Positions 1-8,387 of a stretch of DNA of 17,716 nt are shown here, in pieces. Numbering within the stretch: position 1 is the stretch's first letter; every line of letters begins with the position of its first letter. Below the pieces are notes generated by a model. That model had not been told where the DNA came from and searched no databases. It saw only the letters and a program-made list of their open reading frames with translations. This stretch comes from an uncultured Parabacteroides sp. GTDB lineage: Bacteria; Bacteroidota; Bacteroidia; Bacteroidales; Tannerellaceae. Location of the stretch: assembly GCA_900547435.1 (NCBI GenBank), contig URGO01000053.1, forward strand, positions 1-17,716, written 5' to 3'. The translations under genes were made by a program, and so were the position numbers.

Positions 1-66
1 GGCTTCTATTATAATTTGAATCGTAGGAATAGATTAGACTCTCTTTTCTTTGATTCTTGCTTTCTT

Positions 67-381
67 TCAGGTAAGAGCACGCAGATAATACAATTTTGCG
101 CGACGTACACGACCCACTTTGTTTACCGTAATGCTTTCGATAAACGGAGATTCGATCGGGAAAATTCTTTCTACACCGATGTTATCAGACATTTTGCGTA
201 CGGTAAAACGCTTCTTGTCGCCATGTCCGGAGATACGGATTACAACACCGCGATACTGCTGAACACGTTCCTTGTTACCTTCCTTGATACGATAAGCTAC
301 GGTAATAGTATCACCGCTCTTGAACGAAGGATGCTCTTTCTTTGTAGCGAAAGCTTCTTCTGCAACTTTAATTAAATCCAT
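67..381 (-). CDS. rplS: 50S ribosomal protein L19, ending at an early TGA
   Basis: This is ribosomal protein L19, a large-subunit protein at the 30S-50S interface. The 104-residue product matches the Bacteroides L19 family from its N-terminus (MDLIKVAEEAFA) through the GDTITVAYRI, YRGVVIRISG and GVERIFPIESP segments to the RRAKLYYLRALT segment. The family normally continues with G-KKARIKEKRV. Here the Gly codon position reads TGA (67-69), and the remaining ten codons (KKARIKEKRV, then TAA at 34-36) are intact in the same frame, so the unbroken gene would be 34-381 and 115 residues. A GGA-to-TGA change explains this exactly. It may be a real nonsense mutation, a strain variant or a sequence error. 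The identity is certain; the true 3' end is not. The gene is transcribed away from the GH3 gene, with about 80 nt of leader if the promoter proposed at 463-494 is right. Confidence 0.95.
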   Translation of the reverse strand: MDLIKVAEEAFATKKEHPSFKSGDTITVAYRIKEGNKERVQQYRGVVIRISGHGDKKRFTVRKMSDNIGVERIFPIESPFIESITVNKVGRVRRAKLYYLRALT

Positions 382-424
382 TGTTTTTTGTATTTAAAAT
401 TGTTGATAATTATACGCAAATAAA

Positions 425-462
425 CAGGCTGCTTGTCCTGCCAGCGTTGCGTAAAAGCGCTG
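425..462 (-). other. Two tandem small hairpins in the rplS leader
   Basis: The stretch between rplS and its likely promoter holds two short inverted repeats. CAGCG/CGCTG (442-446 with 458-462) has an 11-nt loop, and CAGG/CCTG (425-428 with 437-440) has an 8-nt loop. Ribosomal protein leaders that bind their own protein are known for L19 in some phyla. Whether this one is such a leader is inference from position only. Confidence 0.25.
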
Positions 463-494
463 CAAAGTAACAAAATCTTTGTGAGATAAACAAA
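463..494 (-). promoter_or_regulatory. Candidate promoter of rplS
   Basis: On the minus strand there is a -33-like TTTG (491-494), a 20-nt spacer and a -7-like TTACTTTG (463-470). This is close to the Bacteroidetes consensus TTTG-N19-21-TAnnTTTG, with one mismatch in the -7 box. It would give an rplS leader of about 80 nt. A second, weaker box (TTTATTTG, 417-424) lies nearer the gene. Confidence 0.4.
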
Positions 495-509
495 TAGCGG
501 ACTTTTTTT

Positions 510-541
510 CTTGTCCGGATTAATTATTTTCTCTACTTTTG
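510..541 (+). promoter_or_regulatory. Candidate promoter of the GH3 gene
   Basis: A perfect Bacteroidetes -7 box TACTTTTG (534-541, TAnnTTTG) is preceded 20 nt upstream by CTTG (510-513), a near match to the -33 TTTG. Transcription would start near 545, about 20 nt before the ATG at 566. This excludes the upstream in-frame TTG at 539, which lies inside the box. Confidence 0.55.
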
Positions 542-565
542 AATCTGTTTTTTAGGGAAACGGAT

Positions 566-3484
566 ATGAAGAAACTTGTTTGTATACTACTCACTTGCTG
601 GTTATCAGCCAGCTATTTGTCTGCCCAACAGATGCCTGCCCTCTACCGGGATGCAGACCGGGAGGCGATGAATCATTGGGCGGATTCGGTGTTCGACTCC
701 ATGAGCATGGACGAACGGATAGGGCAACTATTCATGATTGTGGCGGATGTCAAGACCAGCGCCCAGAATGTACAGAAGCTGAAGCGTTATGTGCGGGAAC
801 AAAAAATCGGAGGCGTATTGTTTCATAAGGGGAATCCGGCCGACCAAGCCTTTCTGACCAACCAGATGCAGGCGGAGGCGCGTGTGCCTTTGTTTGTCTC
901 GTTGGATGGCGAATGGGGCTTGTCAATGCGCCTGAGCGGAACGACCCGTTTCCCCAAGAACATGATGATCGGGGCAATAGAGAACAAACTGCTGATTCGG
1001 AAATATGGCGAAGAGGTGGCCAGACAATGCAAGGAGATGGGCATCCATATCAATTTCGCCCCGGATTTGGACGTGAACAGCAATGATGAGAATCCGGTCA
1101 TCGGCATCCGTTCGTTCGGTGAGAATCCGTATGCCGTGGCCGAAAAAGGGATTGCCTATTCCAAAGGACTAGAGGAAAACGGAATTATCTCGGTGGCCAA
1201 GCATTTCCCGGGACATGGAGACACCTCCGATGATTCGCACGAGACTCTTCCCGCCATCTATCACAACCGGGAACGGCTGGACTCGGTCGAACTGGTTCCT
1301 TTCCGGGAATATATCCGGCAAGGGTTTGCCGGCATGATGACCGGGCACTTATATATTCCGGCTTTGGACAAACGGAAAGGCAAAGCAGCCTCCTTATCCC
1401 AAGCCGTAGTAACCGACCTGCTACAAGACGAATTAGGATTCAAAGGTTTATGCTTCACGGATGCATTGGCCATGAAAGGGGCAAGTACGAAAAAGACCGA
1501 TAATCCTTGCGTGCAGGCATTGTTGGCCGGAAACGACATACTGCTGGCCCCCCGTGCTCCGATTTCCGATTTCAAGGCAGTCAAAGAGGCCATCGAAGAG
1601 GGCACCATCCCGATGACATACATCGAATCCAAATGTCTGAAGATATTAAAATATAAGTATATTGCAGGGCTTCATCGCTATCAGCCGATAAAACTGAAGG
1701 GATTATCAGAGCGCCTAAACACAGGCCATGCGGCTTGGTTGGCCGCCAAATTGAACGAAGAGGCGATAACGGTACTGAAAAATGAAGAAAAGATATTGCC
1801 TATCGCGGATTTGAAGCGACCCAAGATTGCGGTTCTGACCATTGGCGATGCCATCACGGACGACTTTACCGAAACGGTTTCGTCATACGTTCAAACAGAC
1901 AAGTATACCCTTACACGCTCGACAAGCGCGACGCGGGTACAACAAATCTACAACAAACTGAACTCATACGACCTAATACTCTGCGCCATACATACGGTAC
2001 GGATTCCGGAAAGCGCGGCACTGCGGGAATTAGCCACAAAGAAAAAGCTGGTCTATACCTTCTTTACGATTCCTTATTTCCTTAAATCCTATAAAAAATC
2101 TATAGCTAACGCCCAAGCCGTTGTATTGGCTTACGAAGGCACTCCGTTGGCCCAACGCTATGCCGCACAAGTCTTATTCGGAGGAATAGGAGCCAAAGGG
2201 AAACTGCCGGTTTCGATTCCGGACCTGTACTTTTCCGGAGCCGGAATCTTCACCGCCAAGACCCGATTAGGATATCACGAGCCGGAAGAGGTCGGACTAA
2301 ATCCGGAATGTCTGGATGAGATAAGCCGGATAGCCGAAGAGGGAATCAAGGCCAAGGCCTATCCGGGATGCCAGCTGCTGGTAGCAAAAGACGGCATGGT
2401 CATCTATAACCATTCTTTCGGGAAATATGATTATGAGCACCGCCAGCCCATCACGAATGAATCGGTCTATGACCTGGCTTCCGCCTCGAAAGCAGCCGGG
2501 ACATTGCTTGCGGTTATGAAAGCTTACGATAAGAAAAGTTTTAAGCTGACCGACAAGATTGCGGATTATATTCCGGAATTAAAAGGTTCAAACAAGAAAA
2601 ACGTGACGATAAAAGAACTCCTGTTCCATCAATCGGGCATCGTCCCGACCATCAATTTCTATACCCAAGCTATGGAAAAAGGAAAGTTTAAACCGGAACT
2701 GGTCTCTTCTACCCCCAAACCGGACTATCCCCTGAAGGTGGCCAAGAATATTTATCTGAAAAGTTCTTTTCAGGATTCTATCCTGTCTATGATCAAGAAA
2801 TCGAAAGTCCGGAACAAAGCCTATCGGTATAGTTGCGTCAATTTCATCTTACTGAAGATGATGACCGAGAATGTATTACACCAACCGATGGACCGATTAT
2901 TGCAAAATGACTTTTTTGCGCCGTTGGGAGCTTGGCATCTGACCTATAATCCGCTGGATAAAATAGATTCTCTACTGATTGCACCGACCGAATATGACAA
3001 AACAATCCGCCATCAGCTGATTCGAGGATACGTGCATGACGAAGCGGCGGCCTTTCAAGGAGGAGTTTCCGGCAATGCCGGGTTATTCTCAAACGCAAAT
3101 GATTTGGCCAAGGTCCTTCAAATGTTATTGAATAACGGTGCATATGGAGGAGAACGGTATTTATCGGAAGAGACCGTCAGGCTATTCACCCAGACCAAAA
3201 GTCCGACATGCCGGAGGGGACTGGGATTTGACAAGCCGAGCATCGGAAGCAAAGCCTCTCCCTGCGGAGCTTTGGCTCCGGCATCGGTCTACGGGCATAC
3301 CGGATTCACCGGTACCTGTTTCTGGGTTGACCCCGACCATCAACTGATTTATATTTTCCTTTGCAACCGGATCTATCCTTCGCGAATGAACACGAAGCTG
3401 TCTTCGTTGGACATCCGGACACGCATCCAGGATGCGATTTACAAATCATTAGCGGATTACCCCTCCCAACCTCATAAAGATTAA
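566..3484 (+). CDS. Secreted GH3 beta-N-acetylhexosaminidase fused to a beta-lactamase-fold serine hydrolase
   Basis: The 972-residue product starts with a signal peptide (MKKLVCILLTCWLSASYLSA, then QQ), so it is exported to the periplasm or outer envelope. Residues about 40-370 form a GH3 N-terminal domain of the NagZ type: KHFPGHGDT at 212-220 and His225 fit the NagZ His/Asp loop, and FTDALAMKG at 297-305 holds the expected Asp nucleophile. A middle domain (about 390-560) resembles the GH3 C-terminal Rossmann-like domain. Residues about 590-960 form a class C beta-lactamase/esterase-like domain with S-x-x-K (SASK, 639-642), a Tyr motif YSC (755-757, usually YSN or YSD) and HTG at 911-913. 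Such fusions are common in Bacteroidetes and are thought to act on peptidoglycan or muropeptides; the substrate here is inferred. The ATG at 566 was chosen because it opens the signal peptide and an AGGGA lies about 7 nt upstream. The Cys in the YSC motif is unusual but need not abolish activity. Confidence 0.92.
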   Translation: MKKLVCILLTCWLSASYLSAQQMPALYRDADREAMNHWADSVFDSMSMDERIGQLFMIVADVKTSAQNVQKLKRYVREQKIGGVLFHKGNPADQAFLTNQMQAEARVPLFVSLDGEWGLSMRLSGTTRFPKNMMIGAIENKLLIRKYGEEVARQCKEMGIHINFAPDLDVNSNDENPVIGIRSFGENPYAVAEKGIAYSKGLEENGIISVAKHFPGHGDTSDDSHETLPAIYHNRERLDSVELVPFREYIRQGFAGMMTGHLYIPALDKRKGKAASLSQAVVTDLLQDELGFKGLCFTDALAMKGASTKKTDNPCVQALLAGNDILLAPRAPISDFKAVKEAIEEGTIPMTYIESKCLKILKYKYIAGLHRYQPIKLKGLSERLNTGHAAWLAAKLNEEAITVLKNEEKILPIADLKRPKIAVLTIGDAITDDFTETVSSYVQTDKYTLTRSTSATRVQQIYNKLNSYDLILCAIHTVRIPESAALRELATKKKLVYTFFTIPYFLKSYKKSIANAQAVVLAYEGTPLAQRYAAQVLFGGIGAKGKLPVSIPDLYFSGAGIFTAKTRLGYHEPEEVGLNPECLDEISRIAEEGIKAKAYPGCQLLVAKDGMVIYNHSFGKYDYEHRQPITNESVYDLASASKAAGTLLAVMKAYDKKSFKLTDKIADYIPELKGSNKKNVTIKELLFHQSGIVPTINFYTQAMEKGKFKPELVSSTPKPDYPLKVAKNIYLKSSFQDSILSMIKKSKVRNKAYRYSCVNFILLKMMTENVLHQPMDRLLQNDFFAPLGAWHLTYNPLDKIDSLLIAPTEYDKTIRHQLIRGYVHDEAAAFQGGVSGNAGLFSNANDLAKVLQMLLNNGAYGGERYLSEETVRLFTQTKSPTCRRGLGFDKPSIGSKASPCGALAPASVYGHTGFTGTCFWVDPDHQLIYIFLCNRIYPSRMNTKLSSLDIRTRIQDAIYKSLADYPSQPHKD

Positions 3485-3563
3485 TAAATAGGTATGTAAA
3501 GTTCACCGGCAGAGAACAACAAGAAGTTATAAACAAACTCAAAAACTAAAGAACTTAAAACGT

Positions 3564-4594
3564 ATGTTATTTGGACACGGAGACGATTTCTATAGCGCAG
3601 GACAACAAATAAAAATCAATTACAGTTCCAATGTTTGGTATGGTGCGGAATTAGCTCCCTTAAAAGAACATATTTATCATACATTCGAACAGATTTCACG
3701 CTATCCGGAACCGGATGCAGCTTCCCTAAAACAGATGCTGGCCGAAGCGCATGAGGTATCTCCGGACAATCTGTTGGTGACGAATGGTTCTATCACGGCC
3801 TTCTACCTGATAGCCGAGGCCTGGCGACAAGCCAAATCGATGATTCTGATTCCTTCATTCGCCGAATATGAAGATGCCTGCCGACTGCACCACCATCAGA
3901 TTACTTTTCATCCGAACAGACAGCCCTTAGAAAAATGTTCCGTAAAAGGAGAAGAACTTTGCTGGATCTGCAATCCCAATAATCCGGATGGTTCGGTAAT
4001 TGAACGGGAAACTTTGCTGGAATTGATGCGAGAAAATCCGCAAACTCTTTTTGTGATAGATCAGGTATATGCCGATTTCTATCCCCACAAATTACTGGAA
4101 TTAAAAGATATCTATACCTATCCGAACCTGATTCTGATTCAATCCATCTCTAAATTACATAAGATTCCCGGAATACGAATCGGATACATAACCGCATCCG
4201 CCAACATCATCCAACGGATAAAGCGTCATCTCATCCCCTGGTCGGTCAATGCATTAGCGATAGAAATCGGGAAATACACGTTGATACATCCTGAAAAGTT
4301 CATTTTGCCTTTACAGCAATGGCTTGACGACACACTTCACTTGCAGAAAGCTATCGGGGAAACAGGTATACAGACCTGCCCTTCCGCCGTCACCTTTTTC
4401 TTATGCCGTTTGCCGGAAGGAGAAAAGCATCCGAGTTAAAATCGTATCTGATTCAGGAAGCGGGAATATTAATCCGCGATGCATCCAACTTCCGGGAACT
4501 AGATGAACGTTGCTTCCGCCTTTCCACCCAACGACCGGATGAGAACCAGCTACTCACGGAATTTCTGAAGAAATTCCTTTCTCGAATGGCTTAA
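3564..4594 (+). pseudogene. cobD: Threonine-phosphate decarboxylase-like PLP enzyme, frameshifted
   Basis: This is a fold-type I PLP aminotransferase most like L-threonine-O-3-phosphate decarboxylase, which supplies aminopropanol phosphate for the cobalamin nucleotide loop. Supporting motifs are HGDDFY at the N-terminus, CNPNNPDG (136-143), IDQVYADF (165-172, Asp166 and Tyr169), SISK with the PLP Lys197, PGIRIGY (202-208) and a PWSVN segment. The first frame stops at 4439 after 291 residues. The missing C-terminus (SELKSYLIQEAGILIRDAS and onward to 4594) continues in another frame. Adding one A to the four-A run at 4423-4426 restores a single 343-residue protein, the usual family size. The lesion is therefore a 1-nt contraction, either genuine or a sequencing error. 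No other cobalamin genes are visible nearby, so HisC-like histidinol-phosphate aminotransferase remains an alternative. The gene lies 79 nt after the GH3 gene with no clear terminator between them. Confidence 0.7.
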
Positions 4595-4603
4595 AAACAA
4601 ATC

Positions 4604-4642
4604 AAGAGTTACGAGCCCGGATAAATCCGGCTCATAACTCTT
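4604..4642. terminator. Bidirectional intrinsic terminator
   Basis: A long hairpin has arms AAGAGTTACGAGCCCGGAT and ATCCGGCTCATAACTCTT, with a 2-nt loop, one bulged G and one mismatch. It lies between the converging CobD-like gene (ends 4594) and the small membrane protein gene (ends 4656). On the minus strand it is followed by TTGATTTGTTTTT, a good U-tract. On the plus strand the tail is only moderately T-rich. Confidence 0.75.
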
Positions 4643-4655
4643 AACTTGTAGTTGT

Positions 4656-4826
4656 TTACTCTACACGTTTGTTAATAATGATATGGCTCAAATAGCCGAT
4701 AACAATAACAACTAAACCTGTAAGCAAAATCGCATTTGTCATACCACCTGTTAAAGCTGGAACAGCCAATATAACTACACCTACAAGGAGTACAATAACT
4801 CCTAAATTTTTAATCAACTCGTTCAT
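4656..4826 (-). CDS. Small two-helix membrane protein, 56 residues
   Basis: This short minus-strand gene reads ATG (4824-4826) to TAA (4656-4658). The product begins MNELIKNLGVIVLLVGVVIL, has two hydrophobic segments (about residues 8-25 and 32-51) separated by a PALTGGMTN turn, and ends with the charged tail INKRVE. It is therefore predicted to be an inner-membrane hairpin protein. Similar 50-60-residue proteins ending in HIIINKR-type tails are common unnamed proteins in Bacteroidales, as recalled from the family pattern and not checked. It converges on the CobD-like gene with a shared terminator and is divergent from plsC. A weak -7-like box (TTTATTTG, 4865-4872) lies upstream. The function is unknown. 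Confidence 0.82.
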   Translation of the reverse strand: MNELIKNLGVIVLLVGVVILAVPALTGGMTNAILLTGLVVIVIGYLSHIIINKRVE

Positions 4827-4937
4827 GGTTATAGACGTTTTATTTGATTATTCATATTTTTATGCAAATAAAGCAATAATAACCCGATTGCGAAAATATT
4901 TTAGAACAAAAATGATGAATCCTGTTAAATTAGCACC

Positions 4938-4945
4938 TATCTTTG
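4938..4945 (+). promoter_or_regulatory. -7 promoter box of plsC
   Basis: TATCTTTG is a perfect TAnnTTTG box 23 nt before the ATG at 4969. No good -33 TTTG is visible about 20 nt upstream. The box places the transcription start downstream of the earlier in-frame start codons at 4825 and 4912, which supports 4969 as the true start. Confidence 0.5.
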
Positions 4946-4968
4946 TCCAAAAATTAATCATTTCACCT

Positions 4969-5712
4969 ATGAAACGTCTATTTTACATCTTGTACACCTG
5001 GTGTATCTTTGTACCGCTTTTCTTGGTACTGACTCTGCTGACCGCCCTCACGACGATAGTCGGTTGCCTTTTAGGGGGCGAACGTATCTTTTCCTACTAT
5101 CCGGGCATGATTTGGTCGAGGTTGACTTGCTACCTGGCTCTTTGTCCGGTAAAAGTACGCGGTAAAGAACATATCCGGCGAGGACAATCGTATATATTCT
5201 CCGCCAATCACCAAGGAGCTTTCGACATATTCCTTATATATGGTTTTTTAGGCGTACCTATCAAGTGGGTCATGAAAGCCGGAATCGGGAAAATTCCTTT
5301 TGTGGGAGCCGCTTGCCGTGCTGCAGGATTCATATTTGTCGACCACTCTACGTCGAAAGCGGCAGCCCGTTCATTAGTAGATGCCGAGAAAGCGTTGCGT
5401 AACGGTTCGTCTATTGCGATTTTCCCGGAAGGGTCACGCACAGAAACCGGCCGGATGAGACGCTTCAAGAAGGGAGCTTTCCAAATGGCGGCCGACCAGC
5501 ATCTGCCCATCGTACCGATTACCCTGAACGGTCCTTTCTATGTCTTGCCTATCGGATCGTTGAATCTTCACCGCCATGCCATGGAGATGGTCATCCACGA
5601 ACCTATCTCTATTGAGGGCATGGATACTTCCCATAAAGGCTTGCAACAGATTGCCGATCAGACCCAACAAGTCATCGCACAAGATCTATGGGAAGAATTT
5701 AAGGATAGATAG
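4969..5712 (+). CDS. plsC: 1-acyl-sn-glycerol-3-phosphate acyltransferase (PlsC family)
   Basis: This enzyme transfers a fatty acyl group to lysophosphatidic acid to make phosphatidic acid, the membrane phospholipid precursor. It acts at the inner membrane. The 247-residue product starts MKRLFYILYTW and has a hydrophobic N-terminal anchor (about 4-35). It then shows the acyltransferase motif I NHQGAFD (80-86, with His81 and Asp86), the KWVMKAGIGKIPFVG segment (about 99-113) and motif III FPEGSRT (152-158), followed by VPITLNG. Length and motif order are normal. An earlier in-frame ATG at 4825 would add 48 residues with no homology sense and would overlap the divergent small gene, so 4969 was chosen. 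Its 3' end overlaps the Wzi-like gene tail to tail by 14 bp. The lysophospholipid specificity is inferred from the family. Confidence 0.9.
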   Translation: MKRLFYILYTWCIFVPLFLVLTLLTALTTIVGCLLGGERIFSYYPGMIWSRLTCYLALCPVKVRGKEHIRRGQSYIFSANHQGAFDIFLIYGFLGVPIKWVMKAGIGKIPFVGAACRAAGFIFVDHSTSKAAARSLVDAEKALRNGSSIAIFPEGSRTETGRMRRFKKGAFQMAADQHLPIVPITLNGPFYVLPIGSLNLHRHAMEMVIHEPISIEGMDTSHKGLQQIADQTQQVIAQDLWEEFKDR

Positions 5713-7186
5713 ATAAAATCCCCGCTTTCGTTATCTTCAGTTCAAATCCGGTGCTTTTCTTGCCGAATACATCACCGGTATCGGCTCCGATTGTGCCGCT
5801 GAATTGCCATCCGGCCAACTTAGGATGGGTATAGATAACGTTAGCCATCAGCGAAACGCCATCCTTTTTTTGGAGCAGCGGCTGGGTAGCGGTTCCCCAC
5901 ATATTCATGACCGTCAATAGCATCCGATAACGGAGATTCTCAGAAAATTTTCCTTGGAATCCGATGTGCCAGTCTTTGATGCGATTATTCTGAAAACCGG
6001 GTTTCCCATCTGCATTGTATTCCGGAGCCGGGAGCAAAGGAGAACCCACCCCCCGATTGAAATAAGAGTTGCCCGTTACATATTCTTCATTATTATAATA
6101 ATTATCTCCCCCGCCTCCACGTCCGGGATGATTGTCCCGGTCGAACCAGATATAATGAAACGGCCCGCTCTGATTGCGCGTCGTCACAAACTCAAACACA
6201 AAACGGTCCAACCAGGAAAATTCCGGAAAATCCAGTTGTATTCCCCAAAGACCATCCATCCCATTCCGGAACTCCGTTCCCGATTTATCGTAACACAAAT
6301 GCTGATAATACCCTTTGACTTTCCAGTCCTTTGCCGCATAGGTCAGACTGAAATCATAAGAGATATGATGACTACCCAAAACATTTTTCTGTGCCGATGC
6401 AGAAGAGTTATCCCCTCCCCGGCTTCCTACAACAACCCGGAGAAAGTCCACAAAAGAATGGGGCTGTTCACCCAGTTTCGGATCAGTCGATGTTCCGCCC
6501 CATTGTGCAATATGCTGGGCTCCGACCGTTGCCGAAAACGGGAAATCCCCTTCGGTATCTTTCAACTGAACAGACAAGGCCTTATGGTGCCACAATACAT
6601 CCTTCACAAACGTATAGTTATCCGCATAAACGTCATCCAAGAACCCGGAATCCAAAGACTTTCCTATGCTGAAATTACCCTTTACCTGCAACCACCCCTT
6701 TGTACGAGGGATCAATGTATATTCCGGAACACAGATATTCACTTCCGGAATAGGACGAGCATTATTCGAGAGAATCATATCCCCACTACTCAGGAAAGGG
6801 TCAACCATCGACTGATAGCGTTCCTTGCTTCCCAGGCTCAACGCTATCCATTTATACCCCAATTCAGCATAAAACTGATGAATATATACATGCTTATAGC
6901 GTGGAACAGCCGCGACCAAGTCCAATCCTGCTCCCCAATAGAAACCTTCTCCGAAATGTTGCCGATGAAACACGCCGGCTTTCAGATAAGCATTATCCGA
7001 CTCCAAAGGCACAACGCCATAGCGATTGCTGGCAATCCAGAACGGAGCATAATTGCCTGATGACAAAGTTACGCTCATTTCCGCCCGATAACTCGTAGCA
7101 TCCTCAGCAAAAACCTCTTGTGCCTGTGCGGGCAATGAGCAGGACAAGGCAAACAGCGGAATGTATTTTAATAAATTTCTCTTCAT
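5699..7186 (-). CDS. Wzi-like capsule assembly outer-membrane protein
   Basis: The 495-residue product has a Sec signal peptide (MKRNLLKYIPLFALSCSLPAQA, then QE). The rest is rich in alternating aromatic strands with repeated Gly/Trp/Tyr turns, as expected of an outer-membrane beta-barrel. Features such as YAPFWIASNRYG near the N-terminus, FYAELGYKWIALSLG and the WGIQLDFPEFSWLDRFVFEF region are typical of the Bacteroidetes capsule assembly Wzi family (distant relatives of E. coli Wzi, the capsule-anchoring lectin barrel). A role in surface polysaccharide attachment is inferred from the family. The gene lies 94 nt downstream of the GH76 gene on the same strand, so co-transcription is plausible. 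Its last 14 bp overlap the convergent plsC end, leaving no room for a terminator outside coding sequence. Confidence 0.8.
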   Translation of the reverse strand: MKRNLLKYIPLFALSCSLPAQAQEVFAEDATSYRAEMSVTLSSGNYAPFWIASNRYGVVPLESDNAYLKAGVFHRQHFGEGFYWGAGLDLVAAVPRYKHVYIHQFYAELGYKWIALSLGSKERYQSMVDPFLSSGDMILSNNARPIPEVNICVPEYTLIPRTKGWLQVKGNFSIGKSLDSGFLDDVYADNYTFVKDVLWHHKALSVQLKDTEGDFPFSATVGAQHIAQWGGTSTDPKLGEQPHSFVDFLRVVVGSRGGDNSSASAQKNVLGSHHISYDFSLTYAAKDWKVKGYYQHLCYDKSGTEFRNGMDGLWGIQLDFPEFSWLDRFVFEFVTTRNQSGPFHYIWFDRDNHPGRGGGGDNYYNNEEYVTGNSYFNRGVGSPLLPAPEYNADGKPGFQNNRIKDWHIGFQGKFSENLRYRMLLTVMNMWGTATQPLLQKKDGVSLMANVIYTHPKLAGWQFSGTIGADTGDVFGKKSTGFELKITKAGILSIYP

Positions 7187-7280
7187 ATGAATTGTTGTTT
7201 AGAAGCGGTTTAACAAGGGAACGGCAGACAAGAAGTGAAGAGATAATGCCTTGCCAACCGATACCTTGTCAACTTGAAGC

Positions 7281-8384
7281 TCAATAAATAGCCTGTGCCT
7301 CCATGACACACTCCAGCGCACTGGAGTTGGCCGCCGCATTGACCGCATGGAACGGACCATACCAATAACACCCGAAACTCATGGTTTCCGGATCGTAGTT
7401 ATTCCGGATAATCGATTCCGCATTCCTGATAATGAAATCGCGGTACAGCGGATTGTTGGTCACTTTATACAAGAAACCCAAATGGCGGATAAAGATACCC
7501 TTGAATTGCACCCCGTCATTGCTGATCGCCACATTCGGATTCATCTCACGCAAAATACCCTCTTCAGTAACCAGCTCCTTCGTAATCGTGGCCTTAGCTA
7601 TATCTTCAGCCATTTTCAGGTATTTCTTTTCATGCGAATACATATACATCTCGGTCAATACCGCCATGGCGACACCCTGATTGTAGGTATAATGCGCATT
7701 GCGGTTCGGTGTGCAATCCTCTTTCAATCCATCTTCTATCTGATGGATCTCCGTGTTATACATTCCGGTCTGCAAATACCAATCCACCTCTTTCTTGAAC
7801 CAATCAGCATATTTGTTCTTTCCGGTCTCATTATACAGACGGATAGCCGTCAGAGCAAACAGATTATTGGCAATCGAGTTTTTATAATGATGCGGATTCT
7901 TCCGCCAGTAAATACCTCCGCCACACACGTCATCACTCCATCCTCCGGTCATATCTTCAAAGATTACCTCCGCCATCTCCAGATACTTCTTGTCGTTGGT
8001 CAGCTTAAAGGCATTAATCCAAGCCAAAGCCCACCACCCTTCGTCATCGTAAAAATCATTGATGAAGTTATCGCAATAGTGATGAAACTTCCCGGTCGAA
8101 TCAGCCACGGCATAATGCTTGGCTTTCTGGAAAACATCCTCAATCACCGGGACAATCTCTTTCTTGTTCTTGGTAATCTCCCCGTAACGGATAACCGCCG
8201 TCAGCAGATTGGCGGAGTTCCACCAGCCGGCTGTTTCCCAAATCCCGGTCGAATCGGTACGCCAAGTCAGCGAACGCTCCAAGCTCGCATGCATCTTGGT
8301 GTCAAACGGAGTATGCTTGTGACCCCCACAAGCCGAAAGCAGCACCAATAGGGCTGCCAAAATCACATACTTATTCATATTCAT
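7281..8384 (-). CDS. GH76 family glycoside hydrolase lipoprotein
   Basis: The 367-residue product has a lipoprotein signal peptide with lipobox L16-S-A-C19 followed by GG, so it is probably a lipid-anchored envelope protein. The body matches the GH76 (alpha/alpha)6-barrel family of alpha-1,6-mannanases. The signature YDDEGWWALAW (112-122) carries the consecutive catalytic aspartates Asp113-Asp114. Other family-like segments are ETAGWWNSANLLTA near residue 50, GGGIYWRKN and YTYNQGVAMA. GH76 enzymes cleave alpha-1,6-mannan backbones; the substrate here is inferred. No SusC/SusD genes accompany it, so a role in host or yeast mannan uptake is less certain than one in glycan processing. It begins 3 nt after the stop of the truncated nucleotidyltransferase and probably uses that gene's promoter. 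A second in-frame ATG (8378) is an alternative start. Confidence 0.85.
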   Translation of the reverse strand: MNMNKYVILAALLVLLSACGGHKHTPFDTKMHASLERSLTWRTDSTGIWETAGWWNSANLLTAVIRYGEITKNKKEIVPVIEDVFQKAKHYAVADSTGKFHHYCDNFINDFYDDEGWWALAWINAFKLTNDKKYLEMAEVIFEDMTGGWSDDVCGGGIYWRKNPHHYKNSIANNLFALTAIRLYNETGKNKYADWFKKEVDWYLQTGMYNTEIHQIEDGLKEDCTPNRNAHYTYNQGVAMAVLTEMYMYSHEKKYLKMAEDIAKATITKELVTEEGILREMNPNVAISNDGVQFKGIFIRHLGFLYKVTNNPLYRDFIIRNAESIIRNNYDPETMSFGCYWYGPFHAVNAAANSSALECVMEAQAIY

Positions 8385-8387
8385 TTT

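Noticed and set aside
34..69. TGA read as glycine (alternative code) in rplS
   Set aside because: TGA acts as a normal stop elsewhere: the exporter ends at TGA within the ATGCTTGA overlap with the next gene. A single substitution or sequence error is simpler.
539..565. Upstream TTG start for the GH3 gene
   Set aside because: It lies inside the promoter -7 box and would put nine residues before a normal signal peptide.
4825..4968. Longer N-terminus for PlsC
   Set aside because: It would run through the plsC promoter box and add a stretch with no family similarity; the ATG at 4969 directly opens the usual hydrophobic anchor.
5954..7060. Long open frame on the plus strand opposite the Wzi-like gene
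   Set aside because: Low-complexity basic composition with no recognisable domain. It is a shadow of the minus-strand gene, which has a signal peptide and family features.
7347..8351. Long open frame on the plus strand opposite the GH76 gene
   Set aside because: The opposite strand carries a lipobox and the GH76 DD motif; this frame has no family features and no promoter or start context.
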